From positions 1 to 64,000 of the forward strand of contig ONMA01000002.1 of NCBI GenBank assembly GCA_900318815.1: 64,000 nucleotides of DNA, given 5' to 3'. Position 1 is the first letter of the stretch, and every line of letters starts with the position of its first letter. Source of the stretch: an uncultured Prevotellaceae bacterium (GTDB taxonomy: Bacteria > Bacteroidota > Bacteroidia > Bacteroidales > Bacteroidaceae). Position numbers and translations under genes: made by a program. Positions 50,407 through 58,571 of the stretch are shown piece by piece. Under the pieces are notes generated by a model that was given only the letters and a program-made list of their open reading frames with translations, was not told the origin of the DNA and ran no database searches.

Positions 50407-51048
50407 CTATTGCTTGAGGTCGGTATGGGCTAAGCGTCGGCGGATGAAGTCGGCAATGAAATGCCCGGTCTCTGCGATGCCCAACAACGAAGAGTCGATG
50501 CAGAGGTCGTAGCTGGAGGCCTGCCCCCACTTCTTGCCCGTATAATAATTATAATAGGTGGCGCGGCGGTGTTCCACCTGTTCAATACGCCTGATGGCTT
50601 CCTCGCGAGAGACATTCTTCTCCTTCATGAACAACTGGACACGGTCGTCCATCGAGGCGGTGACGAACACATTGACCACGTTGGGGAAGTCGCGCAGCAC
50701 ATAGTCGGCACAACGGCCCACGAACACACAAGACCCCTGTGAGGCCACCTTGCGAATGACGTCGCTCTGAATCTTGAACAGCGACTCCTGCGTGAAGTTG
50801 TTCTGATAGAAGCTGGTATTCGAGGTAACGTGGTTGATGGGGAGCTGCAAGAACGAACGCCAGAAGCCTTTCTTCTCGTCGCTCTGTTTCAGGAACTCTT
50901 TCGAGAAACCACTCTCCTCGGCAGCCAGCCCGAGTAGTTCGCGGTCGTAGTAGGTGGCATGGAACTCATCGGCCAGCATCCGGCCTATCTCCAGTCCGCC
51001 GGCGCATACTTGCCGGCCAATGTTAATGATGACGTGGTTGTTGTTCAT
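50407..51048 (-). CDS. Cytidylate kinase-like family protein
   Basis: From the ATG at 51048 (MNNNHVIINIGRQVCAGGLE) it has 213 residues; the longer frame to 51135 is rejected because the ATG here overlaps the MATE stop. The NIGRQVCAGGLEIGRMLA region takes the place of the P-loop (degenerate in this family, cytidylate_kin2, PF13189), and FVGRCADYVLRDFPNVVNVFV is the second signature. Function unknown; a nucleotide or other small-molecule kinase is likely. Confidence 0.84.
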   Translation of the reverse strand: MNNNHVIINIGRQVCAGGLEIGRMLADEFHATYYDRELLGLAAEESGFSKEFLKQSDEKKGFWRSFLQLPINHVTSNTSFYQNNFTQESLFKIQSDVIRKVASQGSCVFVGRCADYVLRDFPNVVNVFVTASMDDRVQLFMKEKNVSREEAIRRIEQVEHRRATYYNYYTGKKWGQASSYDLCIDSSLLGIAETGHFIADFIRRRLAHTDLKQ

Positions 51049-52391
51049 TGTTTCTTTAGTTTCTTCAAATACCACATAAGCACCGGGATGGTTAGCACAA
51101 ATGCTATAAAGTCGCTGGCAGGCATGGAATACCACACGCCGTCAAGACCGTATGCAAGCGGAAAGAGGTAGGCCATGGGCAGCAGGAGGAACAACTGTCG
51201 CGAGAGCGAAAGGAAGATGCTGATGCGCACCTTGCCTATGCACTGGAAGAAGTTGGTGATGATGGCCTGCGAAGCCACGACGAAGAACACCAGCATGTCG
51301 ATCTTCAGACCGCGTGCCGAGAGTTCAAGAAGTGTCTCGTCGGTAGTGAAGATGCGGGCAATCTCGCGCGGGAACAGCATGCTGAGCGCCCATCCCATCA
51401 AGAGAATGGCCGTGCCTACGGCAATGGAGAGCCACACACAGCGCAACATGCGGTCGTACTTCCGTGCCCCGTAGTTATAGCCCACGATGGGCTGCATGCC
51501 CTGCGTGACACCCATCACGAACATGAAGAACACCATCACCATCGAGTTGGCTATAGAGTAGGCCCCGACGGCCATGTCTCCGCCATAGCGCACGAACTGA
51601 TTATTCATGAAGATGACGATGACGCACGAGGTGGTCTGCATCAGGAAGGGCGAGATGCCGATGGCAACGATGTTGCGCACGAGGTCGGACTCCAGCCGGT
51701 AGATGCCGCGCTCCAAATGAAGCAGCTCCTGCGGACGGCTGAACAGCCACATCTGCCAGCACAGGGCAAGCGACTGTGAGGTAACGGTGGCCAGTGCCGC
51801 CCCCCTGATTCCCCAATGGAACCACCAGACAAAGGCTATGACCAGCACGATGTTGCACCCCACGGTGAAGAGCACCGAGTACATGGCATGCCGGGGCTTG
51901 CCGCTGGCACGCAGCACGGCGTTCATGCCAAAGTACATGTGGGTGACCATGTTGCCGGCCAGGATGACCTGCATAAACTCGCGGGCGTAGGGCAGCGTCA
52001 CGTCGCTGGCTCCGAAGAAACGGAGAATGGGGTCAAGGAAGATGAGGCACACCACCATGAACACAAAACCGACAATCAGGTTCAGCGTCACGGTGTTGCC
52101 CAACAGGTGCTGCGCCGTCGTGTAGTCCCTCTGGCCCAGCTTCACCGAGATGCACGTCGAGGCTCCCACACCCACGGCTGCACCGAAGGCCGCGCTCAGG
52201 TTCATGAAGGGGAAGGTGATGCCCAGGCCGGCAATGGCCTCGGGGCCTACTACCTGCCCGATGACCGAGCGGTCGATGATATTATACAGGGAGTTGGCCA
52301 CCATGGCTACCATGGCAGGCAAGGCATACTGCCAAAGCAATGCGCCTACGGGCTTCGTGCCCAGTTCCAAAGCTGCTTTCTTATTATCCAT
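51045..52391 (-). CDS. MATE family efflux transporter
   Basis: From the ATG at 52391 (MDNKKAALELGTKPVGALLW) it has 448 residues and twelve predicted transmembrane segments. Typical MATE signatures: PAMVAMVANSLYNIIDRSVIG, GPEAIAGLGITFPFMNL, NTVTLNLIVGFVF, and in the second half MVVMFMFVMG-like GVTQGMQPIVGYNYGA. It exports drugs or metabolites using a cation gradient. Own promoter (TTTG-N20-TATCTTTG on the minus strand). Its stop overlaps the next gene by 4 bp. It heads a run of genes on this strand. Confidence 0.94.
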   Translation of the reverse strand: MDNKKAALELGTKPVGALLWQYALPAMVAMVANSLYNIIDRSVIGQVVGPEAIAGLGITFPFMNLSAAFGAAVGVGASTCISVKLGQRDYTTAQHLLGNTVTLNLIVGFVFMVVCLIFLDPILRFFGASDVTLPYAREFMQVILAGNMVTHMYFGMNAVLRASGKPRHAMYSVLFTVGCNIVLVIAFVWWFHWGIRGAALATVTSQSLALCWQMWLFSRPQELLHLERGIYRLESDLVRNIVAIGISPFLMQTTSCVIVIFMNNQFVRYGGDMAVGAYSIANSMVMVFFMFVMGVTQGMQPIVGYNYGARKYDRMLRCVWLSIAVGTAILLMGWALSMLFPREIARIFTTDETLLELSARGLKIDMLVFFVVASQAIITNFFQCIGKVRISIFLSLSRQLFLLLPMAYLFPLAYGLDGVWYSMPASDFIAFVLTIPVLMWYLKKLKKQ

Positions 52392-52403
52392 ACTAATATG
52401 GCG

Positions 52404-52435
52404 CAAAGATACAAACAATTTCCGATTTAACCAAA
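52404..52435 (-). promoter_or_regulatory. Promoter of MATE transporter operon
   Basis: Minus strand TTTG (52432-52435), 20 bp, TATCTTTG (52404-52411), a consensus Bacteroidetes promoter immediately upstream of the ATG at 52391. Confidence 0.7.
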
Positions 52436-52526
52436 TAGACATCGCCCTTGATGCAAATTTTGGCCAAAATCATATAAATTTTAGTCAAAATAAAATGAAA
52501 AGATACTGTTTTTCACGATAATTCAC

Positions 52527-52534
52527 TATCTTTG
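52527..52534 (+). promoter_or_regulatory. -7 box of S8 peptidase gene
   Basis: TATCTTTG, about 70 nt upstream of the chosen ATG. No clear -33 at 19-21 bp. Confidence 0.5.
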
Positions 52535-52548
52535 CCCTGTGCAAACAG

Positions 52549-52607
52549 CATGTTTACTGAATGCAAGTAGCATGTTTACCTCATGTAAGTATCATGTTTA
52601 CCTAATG
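52549..52607 (+). repeat. Three 22-bp direct repeats in the S8 peptidase leader
   Basis: CATGTTTAC starts at 52549, 52571 and 52593, period exactly 22 bp; each unit also has an ATG (xATG) at its end, the last being the start codon at 52605. They lie in the expected 5' leader. Confidence 0.85.
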
Positions 52608-54020
52608 AAAGAATATTGTTTCCTAATACTATGTGCCGTCCTATGGGCTGGCGACGCCTGTGCTGCCAAGGTGAAATACCCTGGTGGTCGGCAATACATT
52701 TTCCGTTACTACCTGCACGACAAGCAGGGATGTGGCCGTTCGCTTGACCGCCCGTCGCAGTTTCTCTCGCCGAAAGCCATTGAGCGCCGCAAGCACCAGC
52801 GGCTGAAGGTTGACTCGACCGACCTGCCCGTCAGTTCCCGCTATATCGAACTGCTACAGACGGAAAAGACCGAGATACTGGGCACCAGCCGGTGGAACAA
52901 CACCGTGGTAGTGCGCTCGCACGACTCCCTGCACCTGAAACTGCTGGCCAGTCTGCCTTGCGTGCGCGAGGCAAGGATGGTGTGGCAGTCGCCCGACTCG
53001 GTGGAACAGAAGGAAGACGTGCGATGGAACGTGCGCGAGCACTTTCAGCGGTGGGACTCGGTGAAGTACGACCCCTACGGCATGAGTCGCCCGCAGGTAG
53101 AGATGCTGGGCGGCGAGCGACTGCACGAGATAGGACTGCGCGGCGAGGGCATGACCATCGCCGTACTCGACGGCGGATTCCAGAGTGTCGACCGAATACC
53201 CTGCCTGCAACGAACCAAAATCGTGGGGGTACACAACTTCGTGCCTGCACGCAACAGCAAGGGAACAGCTACCGATGAACACTTCTTCGACGGCATTGAC
53301 CACGGGACAAAGGTGCTATCGGTGCTGTCGGCCGATGCGCCCGAGGTCATCTTAGGCACAGCCCCCGAAGCCTGCTACTGGCTGCTGCGGTGTGAAGACA
53401 CGGAGACGGAGATGCCCGTAGAGGAAGACTACTGGGCCATGGCAGCCGAGTTTGCCGACTCCGTAGGGGCAGACATCATCAGCTCGTCGCTGGGCTACAC
53501 AGAATATGACAATGACTTAGGCAGCTACCGGCTGCAAGACCTTGACGGACAGACAGCCATGATTTCGCACACCGCCTCGATGCTGGCCCGCAAAGGTATC
53601 GTACTCTGCAACTCGGCGGGCAATTCGGGCATGGGCACCTGGAAGAAGATTGGCGTGCCCGCCGACGCCCGTGACATCCTTACCGTAGGGGCCGTGAGCC
53701 AGAACGGAAGGATTTCGGCCTTCTCCAGCGTAGGCCCGTCGCAGGACGGACGGGTAAAACCCGACGTGGTGGCCATGGGGGCACCCACCACCCTGCTCAA
53801 CGGCAAGGGCATGCTGGCCCGCGACATGGGCACGTCGTTCTCCACGCCGCTCATCTCGGGCCTCGTGGCCTGCCTGTGGCAGGGACTGCGCCAGAAGACA
53901 GCTCTCGAAATCATGGAGCTGGTGCGGCAGAGTACCCTGCAATTCGAAAATCCCGACAACGTCTACGGCTACGGCACGCCCGACTTCTGGAGGGCCTACA
54001 TGGTAGGACTGTCGCAATAA
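52605..54020 (+). CDS. Secreted subtilisin-family (S8) serine protease
   Basis: From the ATG at 52605 (MKEYCFLILCAVLWAGDACA) it has 471 residues with a signal peptide; upstream in-frame starts lie in the repeated leader. Catalytic triad visible: Asp189 (TIAVLDGGF), His233 (IDHGTKVLSVL), Ser411 (GTSFSTPLISG), with oxyanion-hole Asn340 (NSAGN). The roughly 140-residue region before the catalytic domain (RPSQFLSPKAIERRKHQRL) is the Bacteroidetes S8 N-terminal domain. No T9SS C-terminal sorting signal is seen. xseA follows 13 bp downstream, so they may share a transcript. Confidence 0.92.
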   Translation: MKEYCFLILCAVLWAGDACAAKVKYPGGRQYIFRYYLHDKQGCGRSLDRPSQFLSPKAIERRKHQRLKVDSTDLPVSSRYIELLQTEKTEILGTSRWNNTVVVRSHDSLHLKLLASLPCVREARMVWQSPDSVEQKEDVRWNVREHFQRWDSVKYDPYGMSRPQVEMLGGERLHEIGLRGEGMTIAVLDGGFQSVDRIPCLQRTKIVGVHNFVPARNSKGTATDEHFFDGIDHGTKVLSVLSADAPEVILGTAPEACYWLLRCEDTETEMPVEEDYWAMAAEFADSVGADIISSSLGYTEYDNDLGSYRLQDLDGQTAMISHTASMLARKGIVLCNSAGNSGMGTWKKIGVPADARDILTVGAVSQNGRISAFSSVGPSQDGRVKPDVVAMGAPTTLLNGKGMLARDMGTSFSTPLISGLVACLWQGLRQKTALEIMELVRQSTLQFENPDNVYGYGTPDFWRAYMVGLSQ

Positions 54021-54033
54021 TCCACTCACCACT

Positions 54034-55338
54034 ATGCCATCACCCACCCTATCCCTCTTCGAACTGAACAACCTCGTGCGTCAGGTCATTGAGCAAGACT
54101 TGGCACGCGAATACTGGGTAGAAGCCGAACTGGCCGAATGTCGCGAGAGCCGCGGCCATTGCTACATGGAACTGATCCAGAAGGACGAGCAGAACAACAC
54201 GCCCATCGCCCGGGCATCGGCCAAGTGCTGGCGGTCGGCATGGGCCATGCTCCAGCCCTATTTCGAGCGCACCACGGGCCAGCGACTGCATGCGGGCCTG
54301 AAAGTGAGGCTGAAAGTCTATGCACAGTTCCATGAGGCCTACGGTTTCTCATGGATAGTGACCGACATCGACCCGACCTTCACGCTGGGCGACATGGCCC
54401 GCCGCCGACAGGAGATTATCCGTCAACTGAAGGAAGAGGGGGTGTTCGACTTGCAGCGCGAGCTCTCGCTGCCCTTGTTCTGCCAGCGCATCGCCGTGAT
54501 TTCGGCTCCCACGGCAGCAGGCTACGGCGATTTCGTCAACCAGTTGACCGACAACGAATACGGTTTCAAGTTCCAGGTACAGCTCTTTCCCGCCATCATG
54601 CAGGGCGAGCAGGTGGAGCCGAGCATCATCCATGCGCTGAATGAGATATACTCTTCACTCCCTTTCGACTGTGTGGTTATTATTCGCGGCGGCGGCTCCA
54701 CCAGCGACCTCTCCGGCTTCGACACACTGGCACTGGCCGAGAACGTGGCGCAGTTCCCGCTGCCCATCATCACCGGCATAGGGCACGACCGTGACGAGAG
54801 CGTACTCGACATGGTGAGCCACACCCGTGTCAAGACCCCCACGGCGGCGGCGGCCTTCCTCATTGCCCACCTGAAGCAGACGCTCGACCGCGTTGAGACG
54901 TGCGAAGAACGCATCGGACGACATGTACAGACCACGATGGAGGTGGAGCGACTGCGGTTAGCACGTCTTTCGGAACGCATACCCACCCTCTTCTCGTTAG
55001 TCAGCACCCGGCAGCAGGCTCGCCTCGACTCGCTGTCGCAACGCCTCTCCACCGCTATCCTCCGGCAACTGGAACGCGAGCAGTCGCGCTTCCCCATCCT
55101 GCAGTCCCGCCTGTCGGCTTCCATCGAGCGTCAACTGCTCAAGAACCGACACCTGATTGAACTTCTTGAACAGCGGGCCTCGTCGCTCGACCCTGCCCTA
55201 TTGCTCCAACGCGGCTACAGCATCACGCTACACGAAGGCAAGGCCGTGCGCAACGCCGCCCTCCTAAAGCCCGGCGACCAGATTGAGACCCGCCTGCAGG
55301 AAGGCACTATCCACTCGCAAGTAATCCCAACCCCATAA
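54034..55338 (+). CDS. xseA: Exodeoxyribonuclease VII large subunit
   Basis: The 434-residue catalytic subunit degrades single-stranded DNA from both ends. N-terminal OB-fold (LSLFELNNLVRQVIEQDLAREYWVEAELAECRESRGHCYMEL), catalytic domain with VIRGGGSTSDLSGFDTLALAENVAQFPLPIITGIGHDRDESVLDMV and the TRVKTPTAAAAFLI motif, a long coiled-coil segment and the C-terminal RGYSITLHEGKAV barrel strand are visible. xseB follows 19 bp downstream. Confidence 0.95.
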   Translation: MPSPTLSLFELNNLVRQVIEQDLAREYWVEAELAECRESRGHCYMELIQKDEQNNTPIARASAKCWRSAWAMLQPYFERTTGQRLHAGLKVRLKVYAQFHEAYGFSWIVTDIDPTFTLGDMARRRQEIIRQLKEEGVFDLQRELSLPLFCQRIAVISAPTAAGYGDFVNQLTDNEYGFKFQVQLFPAIMQGEQVEPSIIHALNEIYSSLPFDCVVIIRGGGSTSDLSGFDTLALAENVAQFPLPIITGIGHDRDESVLDMVSHTRVKTPTAAAAFLIAHLKQTLDRVETCEERIGRHVQTTMEVERLRLARLSERIPTLFSLVSTRQQARLDSLSQRLSTAILRQLEREQSRFPILQSRLSASIERQLLKNRHLIELLEQRASSLDPALLLQRGYSITLHEGKAVRNAALLKPGDQIETRLQEGTIHSQVIPTP

Positions 55339-55357
55339 CACCTAACCCCCAACACCT

Positions 55358-55537
55358 ATGAAATACGAAGAAGCACTCCAACAGCTCGAAACCATCGTCC
55401 GCAAAATGGAAGCCGGCGAATACGACATCGACGAACTCTCTGAACAGCTGAAGCAATCGCAGAAGCTCATCAAGCTCTGCAAGGACAAGCTGACAAAGAC
55501 CGATGCAGACATCAAAAAACTGCTTGACAAAGAATAA
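55358..55537 (+). CDS. xseB: Exodeoxyribonuclease VII small subunit
   Basis: The 59-residue protein begins MKYEEALQQLETIVRKMEAG and contains the family pattern EYDIDELSEQLKQSQKLIKLCKDKL. Two helices expected; four to six copies bind each large subunit. It directly follows xseA, as in most bacteria. The gene is short enough to be missed by length filters. Confidence 0.93.
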   Translation: MKYEEALQQLETIVRKMEAGEYDIDELSEQLKQSQKLIKLCKDKLTKTDADIKKLLDKE

Positions 55538-55591
55538 CTGCAAGTTTATGCGCACCTTTATGCACTTTACACATAATTGTGTAGGGAAATA

Positions 55592-55623
55592 TTTGGTGGT
55601 TTCGCAATTTTGCCGTAATTTTG
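55592..55623 (+). promoter_or_regulatory. Promoter of ilvE
   Basis: TTTG (55592-55595), 20 bp, TAATTTTG (55616-55623). Transcription would start near 55630 and give a leader of over 200 nt that contains the long inverted repeat at 55694-55809. Confidence 0.65.
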
Positions 55624-55693
55624 CGCGTTGAATCAGTAGAAACAACTCAATTAATAGCAACTTAGTAACATGCAAAAAATAAAAATGGTACGA

Positions 55694-55809
55694 TTTCGGA
55701 GGTACGAAGGTACGAGGGTACGGAGGTACGAGGATAGACTCTTCGCGAAAATTGGGCGTGAAAACTATTCTCGAACCCCCGTACCTCCGTACCCCCGCAC
55801 CCCCGAAAT
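55694..55809. repeat. Long imperfect inverted repeat of GGTACGRRG words
   Basis: Left arm (about 55694-55733) and right arm (about 55776-55809) pair over about 34 bp and each consists of three to four GGTACGAGG-type units. It lies in the ilvE leader and could fold as an RNA hairpin or be another dispersed palindromic element. Confidence 0.75.
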
Positions 55810-55843
55810 ATCCCAAATTATTATTTAACGATTACTTAACAAT

Positions 55844-56860
55844 ATGAAAAATTTAGATTGGGCTAACCTTTCCTTCGGCTACATGCCGACCGACTACAAC
55901 GTCCGTTGCTACTACCGCGACGGCAAGTGGGGTGAAATTGAAGTCTGTTCAGACGAGTACATCAAGATGCACATGGCAGCCGTATGCCTGCACTACGGCC
56001 AAGAGGCTTTCGAGGGCCTGAAGGCCTACCGCTGTCCCGACGGCAAGGTGCGCCTGTTCCGCGTGAAGGACAACGCCGAGCGCCTGCAGTCTACCAGCCG
56101 CGGCATCATGATGCCCGAAGTGCCCACCGAGCTGTTCGTCGAGATGGCCAAGAAGGTGGTACGCCTGAACCAGGAATGGATTCCCACCTACGAGAGCGGT
56201 GCCACGCTCTATCTGCGTCCGCTGCTCATCGGCACCAGCCCACAGGTGGGCGTGCATCCGTCGAAGGAGTACTTGTTCCTTATCTTCGTCACACCCGTAG
56301 GCCCCTACTTCAAGGGCGGATTCGCCTCTAACCCCTACGTCATCGTGCGCGACCATGACCGTTCGGCTCCCCTCGGCACGGGCTGCTACAAGGTGGGTGG
56401 CAACTACGCAGCCAGCCTCTTTGCCAACAACCTGGCTCACGAGAAGGGCTATGCCTGCGAGTTCTACTTGGATGCCAAGGAGAAGAAGTACATCGACGAA
56501 TGCGGTGCCGCCAACTTCTTCGGTATCAAGGACAACACCTACGTCACGCCAAAGTCGACCTCTATCCTGCCCTCCATCACCAACCGCTCACTGATGCAGG
56601 TGGCCGAGGACTTGGGCCTGAAGGTGGAGCGCCGCCCCATCCCCGAGGAAGAGTTGGAGACCTTCGAGGAGGCAGGTGCCTGCGGAACGGCAGCCGTCAT
56701 CAGCCCCATCAGCTACATCGATGACTTGGAGACCGGCAAGCGCTACTCGTTCGGCGAGAAGCCCGGCCCCATCTCGAAGAAGCTCTTCGACACGCTGCGC
56801 GGCATACAGTACGGCGAGATTGAGGACAAGCATGGCTGGACAACAGTTGTCATTGAATAA
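55844..56860 (+). CDS. ilvE: Branched-chain amino acid aminotransferase
   Basis: This PLP enzyme, 338 residues of class IV, transfers the amino group between glutamate and branched-chain 2-oxo acids. Motifs: CLHYGQEAFEGLKAYR, the PLP-Lys segment YKVGGNYAASL, ECGAANFFGIKDN and SILPSITNRSLMQVAEDLGLKV. The second half has the GTAAVISPI substrate-loop sequence. DUF975 gene follows 15 bp downstream. Its long leader carries the GGTACG inverted repeat, so regulation by RNA structure is possible. Confidence 0.95.
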   Translation: MKNLDWANLSFGYMPTDYNVRCYYRDGKWGEIEVCSDEYIKMHMAAVCLHYGQEAFEGLKAYRCPDGKVRLFRVKDNAERLQSTSRGIMMPEVPTELFVEMAKKVVRLNQEWIPTYESGATLYLRPLLIGTSPQVGVHPSKEYLFLIFVTPVGPYFKGGFASNPYVIVRDHDRSAPLGTGCYKVGGNYAASLFANNLAHEKGYACEFYLDAKEKKYIDECGAANFFGIKDNTYVTPKSTSILPSITNRSLMQVAEDLGLKVERRPIPEEELETFEEAGACGTAAVISPISYIDDLETGKRYSFGEKPGPISKKLFDTLRGIQYGEIEDKHGWTTVVIE

Positions 56861-56875
56861 AACAAAGCTTACACC

Positions 56876-57499
56876 ATGGATACATCATCTGGATATAAAG
56901 ACAGGGCACTCTCTTCGCTGAACGGCAACTGGGGCAATGGGGCCATTGCCTGCTTAGTGACCTATTTAATTATGCTGGCACCCTCGTATGGCATCGTAGC
57001 GGTTATCCCAGGTGACCCAATCTGGGGCAATCTGAGTAATCTTTGGTCGATAGCCATGCTGCCGTTGGCATGGGGACTGGCCATCTTCTTCTTGACCATT
57101 GCACGAGGACAGAAAGCCGACATAGGACAGCTGTTCGATGGCTTCAAGGACTATTGGCACATCTTTGCCACCATGTTCCTCCGGCAAATCTTCACTTTCC
57201 TGTGGACATTGCTGTTCATCGTGCCGGGCATCATCAAGTACTATTCGTATTCCATGACCGACTACATCCTGAAGGACGAGCCGGAGGTAGGAGCCAACGA
57301 GGCCATTGAGAAGAGCATGAAAATGATGGAAGGCCACAAGATGGACCTGTTCCTCCTGCACCTGAGTTTCATTGGCTGGGCCATCCTCGCAATATGTACG
57401 CTGGGATTGGGATTCCTGTTGCTCATTCCCTACGTCTGCACAGCCGAAGCCCACTTCTACGAGGACTTGAAAGCTGAGAAGGCTGAGAGACTGGCGTAA
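56876..57499 (+). CDS. DUF975 family membrane protein
   Basis: The 207-residue protein has about five transmembrane helices; pattern NWGNGAIACLVTYLIMLA, GQKADIGQLFDGFKDYWHIFATMFLRQIFTFLWTLLFIVPGIIKYYSYSMTDYILKDEP is the DUF975 core. The function is unknown. It lies 15 bp after ilvE, so co-transcribed. A hairpin terminator follows. Confidence 0.85.
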   Translation: MDTSSGYKDRALSSLNGNWGNGAIACLVTYLIMLAPSYGIVAVIPGDPIWGNLSNLWSIAMLPLAWGLAIFFLTIARGQKADIGQLFDGFKDYWHIFATMFLRQIFTFLWTLLFIVPGIIKYYSYSMTDYILKDEPEVGANEAIEKSMKMMEGHKMDLFLLHLSFIGWAILAICTLGLGFLLLIPYVCTAEAHFYEDLKAEKAERLA

Positions 57500-57550
57500 T
57501 AGCTATACGAGCCGCATTAGGATTAAAAACAGAATCATCATCGAACCTGG

Positions 57551-57586
57551 AAAGAGGTGGAAATGGAGAGTCATTTCCACCTCTTT
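57551..57586. terminator. Hairpin terminator after the DUF975 gene
   Basis: AAAGAGGTGGAAATG (57551-57565) and its perfect inverse (57572-57586) around a 6-nt loop, followed by a T-rich tail. Confidence 0.9.
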
Positions 57587-57616
57587 ATTAATTAAACCAA
57601 AATATCAATATCATTT

Positions 57617-57648
57617 TTTGTTCAATCGGAAAGTATTCATTATCTTTG
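57617..57648 (+). promoter_or_regulatory. Promoter of trmB
   Basis: TTTG (57617-57620), 20 bp, TATCTTTG (57641-57648), about 25 nt upstream of the ATG. Confidence 0.75.
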
Positions 57649-57673
57649 CAACAAATACGTATTTTGACAAGAA

Positions 57674-58441
57674 ATGAGTAAAGGAAAACTGGCAAAGTTT
57701 GCCGATTTGGATACCTACGAGAACGTTTTCCAGTATCCCTACCACGCGATGGAGAACGTTGAGTTCGCTATGCGTGGCCACTGGAACGAACAATACTTCC
57801 ACAACGACCACCCCATCGTCTTGGAACTTGGCTGCGGCAAGGGTGAATATGCCGTGGAGCTGGCCAAGCAACACCCCGACAAGAACTTCATTGGCGTCGA
57901 CATCAAGGGCGCACGCCTCTGGACGGGTGCCACGCTGGCCCTGCGCGAAAGTCTGAAAAACGTGGCCTTCCTGCGTACCAACATCGAGATTATCGACCGC
58001 TTCTTCGGCCCTGGCGAGGTCAGCGAGCTTTGGCTCACCTTCAGCGACCCGCAGATGAAGAATCCCCGCAAGCGGCTTACCTCCACCTTCTTCTTAGAAC
58101 GCTATCGACACTTCCTGACCGATGGCGGCATCATCCACCTGAAGACCGACTCCAACTTCCTTTTCACCTATACCACTTACATGGTGGAAAAGAACGGCCT
58201 GCCCCTCGACATCCGCACCGAAGACCTGTACCACGCACCATGTACTGCCGACATAGCAGAGGCGAGCGCTATACAGACCTACTACGAGCAGATGTGGCTG
58301 GCCCGTGGCCTCAACATCCGCTACATGAAGTTCCGCCTGCCCCACGAAGGCCAGCTACAGGAGCCAGACATTGAGATTGAACTCGACGACTACCGCAGCT
58401 ATCACCGCACCAAGCGCAGTTCGCTGGAAACAAGGAAGTGA
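57674..58441 (+). CDS. trmB: tRNA (guanine-46-N7)-methyltransferase
   Basis: The 255-residue SAM-dependent enzyme methylates G46 of tRNAs. SAM-binding motif [16 protein letters not shown], then [29 protein letters not shown] (active-site Asp-Pro), [13 protein letters not shown] and the C-terminal YMKFRLP. The Bacteroidetes version carries a somewhat extended tail. A CCTCC repeat copy begins directly after the stop. Confidence 0.93.
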   Translation: MSKGKLAKFADLDTYENVFQYPYHAMENVEFAMRGHWNEQYFHNDHPIVLELGCGKGEYAVELAKQHPDKNFIGVDIKGARLWTGATLALRESLKNVAFLRTNIEIIDRFFGPGEVSELWLTFSDPQMKNPRKRLTSTFFLERYRHFLTDGGIIHLKTDSNFLFTYTTYMVEKNGLPLDIRTEDLYHAPCTADIAEASAIQTYYEQMWLARGLNIRYMKFRLPHEGQLQEPDIEIELDDYRSYHRTKRSSLETRK

Positions 58442-58442
58442 A

Positions 58443-58488
58443 AGCCTACCCAAGCCCTCCCAAAGGGAGGGATGTTTGGATAGATAAT
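58443..58488. repeat. CCTCC palindromic repeat, single copy after trmB
   Basis: Same unit as at 30451: AGCCTACCCAAGCCCTCCC, stem partner GGGAGGG, ATGTTTGGATAGATAAT. Forward orientation, immediately downstream of trmB. Confidence 0.9.
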
Positions 58489-58490
58489 GC

Positions 58491-58557
58491 AAAGTGAAGA
58501 GTGAAGAGTGAAGAGTGAAGAGTGAAGAGTGAAGAGTGAAGAATGAAGAGTGAAGAA
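58491..58557. repeat. Heptanucleotide microsatellite (GTGAAGA)n
   Basis: About nine tandem GTGAAGA/ATGAAGA units directly after the CCTCC repeat and 15 bp before the start of the LRR surface-protein gene. A 7-bp unit can change the spacer length and so the expression of the gene behind it. Confidence 0.9.
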
Positions 58558-58571
58558 TTAAATTAAGAACT

